In this document: positions 46,057-56,305 of the stretch, piece after piece
How positions within the stretch are numbered: position 1 is the stretch's first letter
Layout of the letters: every line of letters starts with the position of its first letter
Source of the DNA: Isoperla grammatica
Taxonomy: Eukaryota; Arthropoda; Insecta; Plecoptera; Perlodidae
NCBI GenBank assembly: GCA_945910005.1
Contig: OX246746.1
Coordinates: 34,372,686-34,436,685 of the forward strand
Length of the DNA: 64,000 nucleotides
Direction of reading: 5' to 3'
The notes under the pieces: generated by a model
The model's database searches: none
Told to the model about the DNA's origin: nothing
Seen by the model: only the letters and a program-made list of their open reading frames with translations
Position numbers and translations under genes: made by a program

Positions 46057-47034
46057 ATTCTTTCACTGTGTAATAGTGCAGAGCCAACAGGTGTATACTA
46101 GACGTAGGGCCTACTCCTTAGTCGCAGCACTCATGTTTCTATTATTATTTGTACAGGTTTCCTAAAGATCCTGAACTCTGTGATAAGTGGGTGAATTGAG
46201 TTGTTTTTTGTTTTATCCGTTCAATGGGTGGGTGCAACGATAATCCTACAGTAAGACAATTCATGTCTGCCTTCAAAAAGTTGCTAGAAATCAGCTGAGG
46301 GAAGCCAGTAAAGGAAACTTCATACCACTTACCACTAGAAGCTATTAACATTTACACAAACACAAACATCAAGTTCGGCCTCGAGTCTTCCCGCAACACC
46401 TGAAGATGTCATCAATTCTTCATGCAGCAGAAACCAGCTCTTAGAAACCATTCCTGTGTCCCACTCTTCTACCCAGCTGGACCAAGAGTACATCCCTGAC
46501 CCAAGCATACTCTCAGAATGTGCTGACCGCATAGTTGTGTACATTGCTGGATATGTTGCCTTTCATTTAGAAAAGCGCATTAACTGTAAAGAGTGTGTTG
46601 GTGCACTGACAACCACAAATGTGAGTGATATCCAAAATTGTAGCTTGTTTTCTTTAATACGGAGGAAGAATGTCGGTGGCTAACGCTACCCCTCGGCTGA
46701 TGTCATTCAAGTGTGTATCCACAGTGAAAAAGTTGTTCAAATTGCAACCGTACGTTTAGATGGAAAAAACATGAGTAAAAATGTTTCACTGGAGTTTCTG
46801 GCTTCAATAGTGGTCAAGTCATTTGTCGGTAAAAACATATTTAACAACCTCTTTTATCACATGCTTGGTCAAAATCCACAGGAGAATCATATCAACCACC
46901 TCATCAAATCTATAGCAATCAAGTACATTGACATTCGTCTAAAACATGCCGCCAAAGAGCTTCCTGCAAAAATTCATTCCTCTACTGTCCGACATGTTTA
47001 CACTAAGATGATTCAGTTGAGGGGAGAATACTAG
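45782..47034 (+). pseudogene. P-element (THAP-type) transposase, degenerate
   Basis: A THAP zinc-binding domain is split by an intron: exon 45782-45867 gives VTCCAIGCSNR to GLTFR, and from 46157 FPKDPELCDKWVN. The join is in frame only if the intron uses a GC donor (GCAAGT at 45868) with AG at 46156. A stop follows soon. Further on, 46230-46300 gives NPTVRQFMSAFKKLL. 46456-47034 gives YIAGYVAFHLEKRINCKECVGAL and RRKNVGG, a TAA at 46681, then YPSADVIQVC and a C-terminal helix-rich part. These are hallmarks of the P-element/THAP9 transposase C-terminus. The THAP domain binds element DNA. The GTP-binding and catalytic middle is mostly missing. Several stops make it inactive. No 31-bp terminal repeats were identified. 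Confidence 0.72.
46003..46057. repeat. (AAT)n/(ATT)n microsatellite with centre of symmetry
   Basis: AATAATAAT changes to ATTATTATT near 46020, so the run can fold on itself. It lies in the apparent intron of the P-element transposase remnant. Confidence 0.85.
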
Positions 47035-50000
47035 GTTTGTTTATTTGTCCTGTACTTTCTTGCGGTGCCGCTTTACGGTACAGGCCGGAAATACGCAATG
47101 CACAATTTACAAACCACACACAAACCAGCTAGGCCTATCACTGTAATGTTGGGGCAGCTCAATAAATGACATACGCCCGTCAGACTTGTATTTACCAAAC
47201 CTAGGCTATTGAATTACCAATAAACAGTTGCATTAGATGTGTAGAAGTGTATTGGATATTCAATGCCTATGCTCAAGCTGATGCCCTCACCTCCTAGGCT
47301 ACCTGTTAACTCATATGCATACTTCTTTGAGGTTAAGGTTGACAACATAGACAGTTCTTGTTTGTGTTACTTCAGAACGTTTTAGAACCAGGACAAGTTG
47401 CAAGTAGGCCTACTAACCTGCAGGTCATAAACATCGTTATCTTTGTACGCAGTTCTTTTCCATTCACTAGAGACATGCATGCGGAAGGTGTGTTTACAGA
47501 CTAGGCCCTACCCTACGCCTAGGCTGGTTGGTCGAACTTCAGGTCCCCCAATACACTGTTAATCTACGTACCGACGTAATCCACTATGTGATTCTCATTT
47601 GTCCAGCTGCTTACGGTATCCTACAATGAAAAAGGCGGGGTTATTTTACTCAGAAGATTATTAAAAACATTAAAACGTGATTATTAACCTTCTTGACAGC
47701 TACTGTCACTGTGAGGATGTGGGTCACACAAACATGGCGACGAGCTCCCCCCACTCCAACCCACTGCACGAAACTGGGCTTCAACGGTTACCGTGCTGCG
47801 GGATAGAACGCGCCACCTCCACTCCAATTCCTTCCTCATTGATTGTAAGCATGTATGTCTGGATGTCTGGTAAAGAAGCAGCATGTCTGTCCCGTGCGAC
47901 CTTTAACGTACTTGATAATATGTAGGGCAGGGATGGTGAACCAAACGCACGCGTGCCAGAAGTGGCAAGCGAGACTTGCTGGCGGCACGCAGAAATGTGT
48001 ATACCACACTGTATCAGGATGAAATTGACCACCCTTCAATGCTGTTTTACAGAATTTTGGGCACAAAAATTTCGCCTCCGGTGGGGTTTGTGACATCCCA
48101 TTGGTCAGTGTCACCTTGCCTTACAGCGGTGCCGCTAGAGAGCGGACAAGACACCGTGGGTGCCCGGTGGGGGTTGGAGGAGCCCACGGCCACGGGGGAA
48201 GGGCGGCAGTCAGTGGTGGGCAGACTACGGGTTCGGTCCTCTGTGTTGTTGTAAGGTTCTTTACATCCGTGTGAACACCAATAAAAACTATAAGTATTTT
48301 ACATAAGTACTAATTTTGCAGATACCTCTACCAATTGTCTATCCCAATAGGCCAGAGAAGTTACAGGTTTTACCTAAATGCTGCATTTTGGGGAACAATC
48401 ACAACATTACAAAGTGATAAACTGGGCACTTGTTCCCTGCAAACCATAATAATTAATCAAGCAGCTATAATAAAAATATCACTAAAATTTTACTGTGCCT
48501 TTTTGAGAATTTGGCACGCCTGGACAGAGTAAATTGAATAGTTTATTTAATAATATTTAATGGCACCAGTGGTGTCGGAACTGGGTGGGGGGGGGGCAAG
48601 AGGGGCATTACCCCCCCTAAATTTCATGCCATGGGGGCATGGGGGGGGGCACAGTTAAGATTTGAAACATATATTATATGTATATGAGGGTCCTTGGCTG
48701 CGTGCCCGAAAAGTCAAGGTTTCTACTTTTTGGGAAAGCAACTTTGGATGATTGTGTCAACTTGCCTGGTCTAATTCATTTCCAGAAAGAAACAACCCAA
48801 CAAAAGCAGACATGTTTATCGGTTGTATTTGTTTGTATGACAAGATTTTATCGCCTCAATTACCTCCCACTTTATTGCGAGAACAAATTAAACCATGCGA
48901 GTGGATAACTAGTGGATTTGTGGAGGATTGAACATTATATAAACCAACTCTTTATCCCGTTTTGTTTACCATTACCATCTATTAATTTATTGTTAGTGTA
49001 TTAATCAATATTGTAACTAAATGAGTACGCACATATAGTTATAACAGATTATACAATTTAGATAGTCGTTTTGCCAGCTCAAGGTTAGCACAATTATAAC
49101 GATACTTGTAGGTGCTTGTAGCATGTTTGGGTAGGCCCACACATACGTCCCATTTCTATTTAGCATCGTTGCACGCGTATTGGTAACCTCTTGATGTAGA
49201 CAATAAGCATATTTTTGTTCGTAAATGATGTACATAATAACCAGGCCGAGGAATAGAACATCCCGAGCCCTATGTTAGTGGTTTTAAACAATTTATATCG
49301 ACACGAATAATATAATTATTAATTATTATTAATTACTTTGAATGAAACCCATTCGTTTAAAATGTAACCCCGGCTGGAAAATGAATGTAGATCTCCAACT
49401 AGCATGATGAGCGCCTTGACCGTTAGATGAGCCCTGGGTGGGAAGTTGGGACTCGGGTCTCCTAGTTGGGGCTGTTGCTACCGAGAATATAATTTATTTT
49501 GAATACAATTTGGTTGTTGGACATCGCCGCGTCAATTGAAATTAAATTAATTTATTTTCTGGCTAACATCATGGTCCATCTTAAGAGATTAAAACTTGAA
49601 GAGAGGGCCTACCATCAAAGAACGAACCTCTTGGTTCCAGTCCTCTATGAATGTCAATCAACCCAAACAAATTATGTCATTGCCTAGTTTAATTATTTTC
49701 TTCGCGCATGTGCCCCCGCCTTACTTCCAGTTGATTTTTTATTTCGAATTTAATTTCAAATCCTCAAACTTCTCTCTAATAAATAACCCATGTACGATAT
49801 TTCACACTCACTCAAAGAACCACGTTTATAAACCCGAGGGAAGTTTGTGATTAAACATAAACATAAATTATTGCGTACATTCGCAGACGTAGGTAAATCC
49901 AGTATCATACAGAACTTGTGTTTAACTAACCACAAACCTGCACTCAATTATGTTTGACTCAATCTAATAAATGGATCAATAGAAACATTCGTAGATGAGA

Positions 50001-51190
50001 ACCAACTATCAATAACCATGTTACATACAAAATTAGTGCAGAAGAATTGTTGGAGTAAAATACGTGTTCATCTATTTTACCCTCGATTTACTTATTTAGC
50101 ACACCGTACATAGGGATTTTCTGGAGCTTTATCAGGATGCAACGGGACGAGACCATTTATTGTTGTAATAATAAAATTAATAGATTATATTTATATTGAA
50201 GAGAGGGGTCGTTGCAGAGTACAATAAAACAATCGCCGCCGCTCGTCCCGTCTGCATAGCAATAAAACTTGAGCGCCGGAGCAGTCAGTATTCAACTATC
50301 AATGAACAGTAGGCTTTGTTTATCTCATCTGTCGACGTTACTAAGGGCGCGCTGGCAACAGGACAATTTCCCCTCCACTGGCGTGAAAGATTACTATGTG
50401 TCGAGTCGTCCTGCATTCTCCAGCGATTGTCAATTAGGTTGATATTCGCTTGCTTTCAGTATGATTTCTATTAGTATCAAGATGTGGAAAACGTTATTAC
50501 TGATGTGTCAAAATAGAAGTCATTTAGTTCTTGATCACGATATTAAACTGAACTTGATTTAATGAAAAATAAGGCTACACTGTGAAAATATTGTTTGGAC
50601 TATTTTCTTAGGCGTGTGATTCGTCGCGGAGAGATTACGGAGTTGAAATAAGTCACGTGCTATGCCAGTGTTGCCAGATTGGTCGACTTATCGCCAATTG
50701 GGCTACTTCAATTCACTTTTCGCTACTTAAAAATGTACGAAATCGCCTGTCGCCCAAAAGGGATGTCTCATCAAAAATAAATATTCCTCAAAGTACCTAA
50801 AAATGGAAGATCATTATCTTAAAATACGGACAGTATAATTTTTATATCTGAGAAGCGTATATTTCCAATTCTATAAGCATTTTAAGTTTGATTTTTGGAG
50901 CTTCCCGTTCCGTAATTGAAAAACGGCTCTTGACGTCATATGTCATGTAAACAACTGCCTCCTTGAAGTATTCTTAATAATATCAACGATATTAAGTTGG
51001 ACATTTTACAATATCTAGGATGCAGTGACTTTACAAAAATGCCTTTTATACCACTGTTTTCTTCAGAAAATACATTTTGATTCAGTATTTACCAAAACGT
51101 GTTTAAAATAATGCAATTATTTAAGATATTGTTGTTAATTAATGTTGAGAAGTGTTCATTTACTAGCTAGAAATGAACGTTGGTTCAGTT
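47035..51190. other. long stretch without a gene; scattered transposon ends
   Basis: Hints only. CAGGGATGGTGAACC at 47932 and CAGTGGTGTCGGAACTGGG at 48567 resemble left ends of hAT-type elements, the latter followed by G-runs as at 61762; right ends were not found. CAGTGTTGCCAGATT at 50668 also looks like an hAT terminus. 49376-49470 has weak tRNA-like words on the minus strand. Many short open frames, none recognisable. Confidence 0.4.
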
Positions 51191-52245
51191 CAAGGAGGTT
51201 GTATATAGTGTAACATCTGGAGGCGCGGTGGTATAGGATTCTTGGTCGACCGCGTGAAGCCGTCGCGCGGCTGGAGGGGTAAGGCCAGGCCGGGAAGGTT
51301 TCGAGCGGTGAGCGAAACCAATACATACAAGGACATTGAAAACCACTACTGTTCTGGGTAGTTTAATTATTAAATGTATTTCAACAGCGCTTAATTGAAT
51401 TGATTAAAATGTATATGGTCATAACACAATTTAAAATAGTTTTGTTGATATTAAACGCCACATATTGTTAATGAATAAGAATAACGTATACATGAGTAAC
51501 AAACACTAAAACAATATTTATATTTATTCGACCATCACATATGCGTGTATGAGAATTGCAATAATAAAGACGCGTCACCAACATTATTTGCATCGATATA
51601 ATAAACATAGCTAGCAATGAAAATATCACAATAAGAAATAAGAATACAATGTTTGCTTTTCTAGTATAACAATCTCACACTAATCACTTAGGAACATAAA
51701 ATAAAGCACTCATACACTTAAAGTAAAACAATATTTATAGTTTAGAATAATGTTACACAGATTATTAGCACATGCATGTTTTGTATGACCTTATTGGTTT
51801 TTAAAAATTACAAGGCGATTGTCGACGTCGTTTAGCGTCATCTTTCGGAAATCTATAGGTAAACAAAAATACTATTTACAGTATGGTCAAATAAAGACGT
51901 TTGTTGCAATCGAGTGTCACAGCTTTCGCCAAAAATGTCAATATAATTACACAACTATCAGTGAATGATGTACGTACCTGTGAAACGTTACGTTGTCAGG
52001 TTTCGCATTCCATCGATGGCTACAACCGTATGCTGCACAACTGCACACCATCTTACTCGTTACATCGCTCTAATTATGTACAGTCGAGTGTTTCGTGGGA
52101 GGTTGATCGCCATAAGAATGCGTGCATTACCGTCCTTGCCCGACCTCTCGTTCCCGGCTTGGGAGGGGAAGGCGATGCACGGACCGGCTTCACCCCCACC
52201 CTAACCACCGCGCCTCCAGATGTTACACTATATACAACCTCCTTG
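51191..52245. mobile_element. 1,055-bp element with perfect 42-bp TIRs and 8-bp TSD
   Basis: Left end starts CAAGGAGGTTGTATATAGTG; the first 42 bp (51191-51232) are exactly repeated inverted at 52204-52245. GTTCAGTT flanks it on both sides (51183-51190 and 52246-52253). Eight-bp duplications are made by hAT and P-type transposases; the terminus CAAGG is not a classic hAT CAG end. GC-rich, partly inverted subterminal blocks follow each TIR (about 51233-51300 and 52130-52200). The only long frame (51901-52332) has no recognisable domain and runs through the right TIR, so it is probably not a gene. Confidence 0.85.
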
Positions 52246-52336
52246 GTTCAGTTAAAGTCTTATGAGAGCAATAATCTACTACAGGGTGGGATTTCAGTAC
52301 TTTTTGTAGGATATAAAATTATTGTTTACTGAGTTA

Positions 52337-52372
52337 TGACGTCAGAACCTTTTAATCACGAGCAAGATGGCG
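52337..52372 (+). promoter_or_regulatory. CRE plus YY1-type motif pair
   Basis: TGACGTCA at 52337-52344 is followed 20 bp later by AAGATGGCG at 52364. The same pair with near spacing occurs at 60586-60609. It could be the promoter of the exon at 53507, about 1.1 kb downstream. Confidence 0.35.
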
Positions 52373-52714
52373 CAGGTCCGTTTCTGAGCGTGTTTTGACA
52401 GCAATCTTTGACTTGCTGTTAAAGCGATGTTAATGCACCTTTCGAGCCGAAATCAATTAGTTCCCGTTTATTTTAATTTGAGGTGACCAGTAAGCAAATA
52501 AAAAATGTGTGAGCCTTCCCTATTGGGCGACTTCAATTTCATCAAAATATGCTTAGTTAATCGATTTCAATGTCTACACTTTATAAAACAAATTATGAAA
52601 TGTAAAGATTGTATGAACTTTTTCTTTTTAAATGTACCGCCCATTTCAAGTCCACAGTCTCGCACCTTCCTCATGATCAACGTGCGAATTTTGAGACGAA
52701 ATGCAGTCTACATC

Positions 52715-52885
52715 GTCCCCATTCCCCATTCCTCCCCTTCCCCTTTCCAACCCCGCCCCCTTCTTGCTTCTTTCCTCCAAACAACCCCATATTTTATTTC
52801 AACTTCATATTTCACCCACTCATGGTCTCGATTAGCCAAGTTGCAAAAATATGAGGCCTTAAGCCCAAACATCAATCAATCAATC
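52715..52885 (+). mobile_element. SINE-like copy 6, plus strand, divergent
   Basis: From about 52808 it reads CACCCACTCATGGTCTCGATTAGCC... and ends AAGCCCAAAC(ATCA)n at 52870-52885, matching the reverse complement of the other five copies. This fixes the direction: the AATC repeat is the 3' tail. The upstream pyrimidine-rich part (52720-52800) corresponds to the G-rich part of the others only loosely. Confidence 0.6.
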
Positions 52886-53506
52886 ATAACGTCAAACATA
52901 ACCTGACAACTTCAATCGACACGTTTTTAATTACGGTATTATTTTGTTCAAATTAAATTAACAGTTAATAAATTAATACGTCCATATTCATGATTACACC
53001 GTGGATTATACTGTTTACGGTACTCGATGTGGTGAGCTGTACAGAGGTGAATTGTAGGGTATGTCGACATCGGGTTCCCAGCTGTTGTTATTTACGAAAA
53101 AGGGCACAGCGCTTCGGGTGTGAAAGTGGAAAACTACGTGATAACGACAGTAAAATGAATGAAATTAATAAAAACGTAAGTGGAGTACCGCAGTAAAATC
53201 AAACCCGCCGTCAACTGCATAAAAACGGGGTCTTAATCACCGCTCACACAGAGCGTTTCCCTACTTTCTCAGAAACATAATTTTAGATACTACATTAAAA
53301 TACATATTTTTTGCTAATGAGAAAAGTGGGGGCGTGTTGAAAATTGGGAGAGCTTAGGTTTGTCTTTGGAAACCACAATTCACAAAAGAAATAACACACG
53401 TCGGTAAGGAATAAAAGCATGCATTCTGGTAGAATTAGAATAATTACCACGTTACCAGTTATAAATGGGGGAAATGTAAACTTGACCCGTTAATTTTGCA
53501 ATCTAG

Positions 53507-53647
53507 ACCTGTGGTGCGCCGTCAAATTTATCCAAGACGGCGTTCTGTATGCCTGCCCTAAGAAACGGGTAACAGCAAACCCACGACAGATCCTCGTCAA
53601 GTGGAGCGATGGACAGCAATACCCTGCAGAAATTTTGGCGAGAGGAG
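53507..53647 (+). CDS. Tudor/SH3-like barrel exon
   Basis: The reading from 53512 gives WCAVKFIQDGVLYACPKKRV then RQILVKWSDGQQYPAEILARG, ending at a perfect donor (GAG|GTAAGT at 53648) in phase 1. The WxxVKF...VKWSDGxxYPAxIL pattern is a small barrel seen in many metazoan BEN-domain gene models, and it parallels the first exon of the minus-strand gene at 23704-23866, which also ends in phase 1. The acceptor proposed (AATCTAG at 53500-53506) is weak, so the exon may start elsewhere. The nearest downstream candidate is the acceptor at 54071, which would put copy 1 of the recombinase-like gene in frame. Whether barrel and recombinase-like parts really belong together is not shown by the sequence. 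Confidence 0.5.
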
Positions 53648-54072
53648 GTAAGTTCCGGTTGGCTTTCTTTTGTTTCTTTTATTTTTAAAATAATATTTGT
53701 TAACAAGTTTGGCTAAAATTTGAGTTCGGACTTCGGACCATATATTTAATAGAAACAATTATGAATATTGTATTGTGTTATTATATTCCTATGTTTTCTA
53801 AATATTTTTGAAAGAAAAAAGAGAAATATATTTATTGAAACATTTCGAGGTGGGAAAAACAAAATGAACACACTTTATTTATATTTAAAAGCTTGGCCGA
53901 TGAATTTGTAATTTGGCTTTGGGTAATATATTATTAATATTACATACTATAAAGCAATAATGGTAATAACTCATCAAGCTAATGAGCTTTAAAATCAATT
54001 TAATATGTAATTTAAGAAACATTTCAGAACTTGGAAAATAAAACTGAGAATGCAAATTGATTGCACTACCAG

Positions 54073-54339
54073 ATGTACCATATGAACCACATGTGCCAGA
54101 TGTACCAGATGTACCAGATGTATCAGATGTACCAGATGTACCAGATGTACCACATGTACCATATGTACCACATGTACCAGATGAACCGTATGTACCAGAT
54201 GTACTAGATGTTCCAGATGTACCAGATGTATCAGATGTACCAGATGTACCAGTTGTACCAGATACCAGATGTACCAGATGTACCAGATGTACCAGATGTA
54301 CCAGATCCACCAGATGTACCAGATGTACCAGATGCAAGT
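54073..54339 (+). repeat. 9-bp coding minisatellite (GATGTACCA)n
   Basis: About thirty units encode Val-Pro-Asp in one frame. Variants include CATGTACCA, TATGAACCA and GATGTATCA. In another frame it reads MYQ or TRC. One unit is short by two bases. It is directly followed by a palindrome, arms 54351-54366 and 54376-54391. Confidence 0.9.
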
Positions 54340-55478
54340 CCATCGAACGTAATAGGTGAAATTGGAAGTGCACTTTCCAATTTCACCTATTGCGACAGCG
54401 CTGGAAAACTTACGACACTACCGCTGGCAGACGAAAAAATATTTGACTATACATTTTTGGTAGTTGGACCATCTGGTGAGCTTCTGCTATTACAATCAGT
54501 GCCGTCACCATGTCCACTACAGGAAGCAGAACAGGAAGAGCGTGTTTCTATAGTTAACACTGGAACATGTAGCGTAACACCAGAAGCTATCTCAGAGTCC
54601 GACACAAGTTACTCGGATGGGTCCTTCGAGCTACTAGGTCCAGAAGCGATTACATCTGACTCTGACTCTGATGCGGTAACGATTACTGACCATGTAAGAC
54701 CCGAGTCTCCTCTTGAGGTGGAAGCTGTAGAATTCACAGACCCTCATCCTGTTCCTTCTGTACGTCCCGGTCCTGTCCAAGTTGCAACCGTAAACAACCA
54801 CCCAGATGGGAAAAGAAAATATAACAAGAAGAACTGCTGCATCTTTTGTGATAAGCTTGTTTCAAAACAAGCCCGACATTTTGAAGTAAAACATTCCAAT
54901 GAAATGGAAGTTGCTAGATTTTTGAGCTTACCTAAACAATCGATGAAACGAGAGATGCTAATACGTAAACTTACTGAAGAAGGCAACTACAGAAATAATC
55001 ACAACGCCTTAAAATACGGCTCGGGAATTATCATACCCAGGAAAAGGCCTTCAGCTAAGACTGATGTGTCAAAATATCTGCCTTTTGAGCTCTGTCTTGG
55101 ATTTTTTGCTCGTAAGATGCTGTCAGCACACCTCAAATCCTGCAGGAAAGCTGTCAGAAAGGAACGCTCCAGCGATAACGTCAGTGTGACGCCAGAAACC
55201 AGTATTCATTCATCGCTACGTGGTTGTCAAGCACGTAGTGCATTGATGCTACCATCGTCAGTGAGAATGAATGATGATCTACGCAAAAAGGTTCTTGAGC
55301 GAATGAACCATGATACCGTTTTTGAAAAGATAAGACAAGATTACCTTATACTTATATTGTTTTTTTGGTGCAAAACTGCTTGACCGATTGCGAAATGAGC
55401 CTCACCAACTGAAAAATATTTCTAATCAACTTCGAGAATTGGGACGATTTCTTATCCAGATGGTTAAAGAAAACGACG
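54073..55478 (+). pseudogene. zinc-finger/recombinase-like family gene, copy 1 (truncated)
   Basis: The proposed exon starts after CTACCAG at 54072 in phase 1. It opens with about 30 VPD repeats, then an acidic Ser/Glu-rich region, then two spaced zinc-finger-like units: CCIFCDKLVSKQARHFEVKH (about 54835) and CLGFFARKMLSAHLKSC (about 55093), with KREMLIRKLTEEGNY between. The frame is broken twice: one repeat unit is 7 instead of 9 nt (54261-54267), and a run of 7 T at 55360-55366 shifts the frame again. With these allowed for, the region continues as KLLDRLRNEPHQLKN and QLRELGRFLIQMV to about 55478, where GACG|GTTAGA could be a donor. The recombinase-like half found in copy 2 is absent. Both breaks are in slippage-prone sequence and could be sequencing errors. 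Confidence 0.55.
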
Positions 55479-55974
55479 GTTAGAATCATAACTTCCGTAT
55501 ACACGTTCCCTGAAATAAAATACAAATTTTCACTAACTTCTAGCCATTTGTCACTATTTTACACTTAACTTTAATTCCTGATTTCAAATATGACTTTAAT
55601 ATTCCATTGTATTCGCCAATCTTTGTCTAATAGACCACTTTCATCAACGTTCTTCTTGACAGTAGTATGTATTTCCGGGACATTTAAATGCGTCGAATTA
55701 TGTTTGGGTATGACCAAAAAACTGTATTGTCCCGGAAAATCCGGGACGAACGGTTACCTTTTTCTTTTTCTTTTAATGCTGACTTTACATAACACGGCTT
55801 CTGAACCATAAGCCGGGTTCTATTTAAGTTAACCTACGACAATTGCAACATGATCAAATTTGAGAAAGTGGGTATTTTGATCCCCTCAGTAAAATGTTTG
55901 AAAGTTTTATTTAAAAAAAAAACATTTAATTAAAACCTCGGTATGGTATGAACGCTTTTGAGTTGCTCAGTCTC

Positions 55975-56035
55975 AGTGTGGTTAGCCTACCTGCTTCCAA
56001 TGCAGAAAGTGCCAGGTTCGAGTCCCGCTTAGTAT
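55975..56035 (+). repeat. tRNA-like relic or SINE head
   Basis: A perfect B-box word GGTTCGAGTCC (56015-56025) follows, at tRNA-like spacing, GTGTGGTTAGCC and an anticodon-stem-like CTGCTTCCAATGCAG. The T-stem and acceptor do not pair properly, so this is not a working tRNA gene. It could be a tRNA-derived SINE head. Confidence 0.35.
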
Positions 56036-56305
56036 TAGTAAACGGTGAACGTAGAGACATCCTAGCAACGAGTCTAAGCAACGAGGGTTTGGGCACAATT
56101 TTATATATCACCACTTTAAATGTTGAACTTCTTTTTAAATGGGTGTTCTTGAAGGTGTTCCGTTTTTTGGTTTGTTCCAGTTGATCTTCTACGTTTTGGG
56201 CTTGGCCACTTTTTTGCAATTGTTTGTATTTTTGTATGGTTAACACTAAACTAACAGTCCAACACAGAAAAAAATCTGCTTTCACATGCTACATTCTATT
56301 TCCAG

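Noticed and set aside
47932..48540. complete hAT element between CAGGGATGG and GGCACGCC
   Set aside because: The right side lacks a matching inverted end and no target duplication was found.
49376..49470. minus-strand tRNA-derived sequence
   Set aside because: A-box-like words only; no B-box and no cloverleaf.
51901..52332. 143-codon open frame in the TIR element
   Set aside because: It crosses the right inverted repeat and the target duplication, so it cannot be the element's own gene; no domain seen.
53885..54373. minus-strand frame rich in SGTSGT
   Set aside because: Complement of the 9-bp VPD repeat; same explanation.
55975..56035. functional tRNA gene
   Set aside because: B-box is perfect but the T-stem and acceptor stem do not pair.
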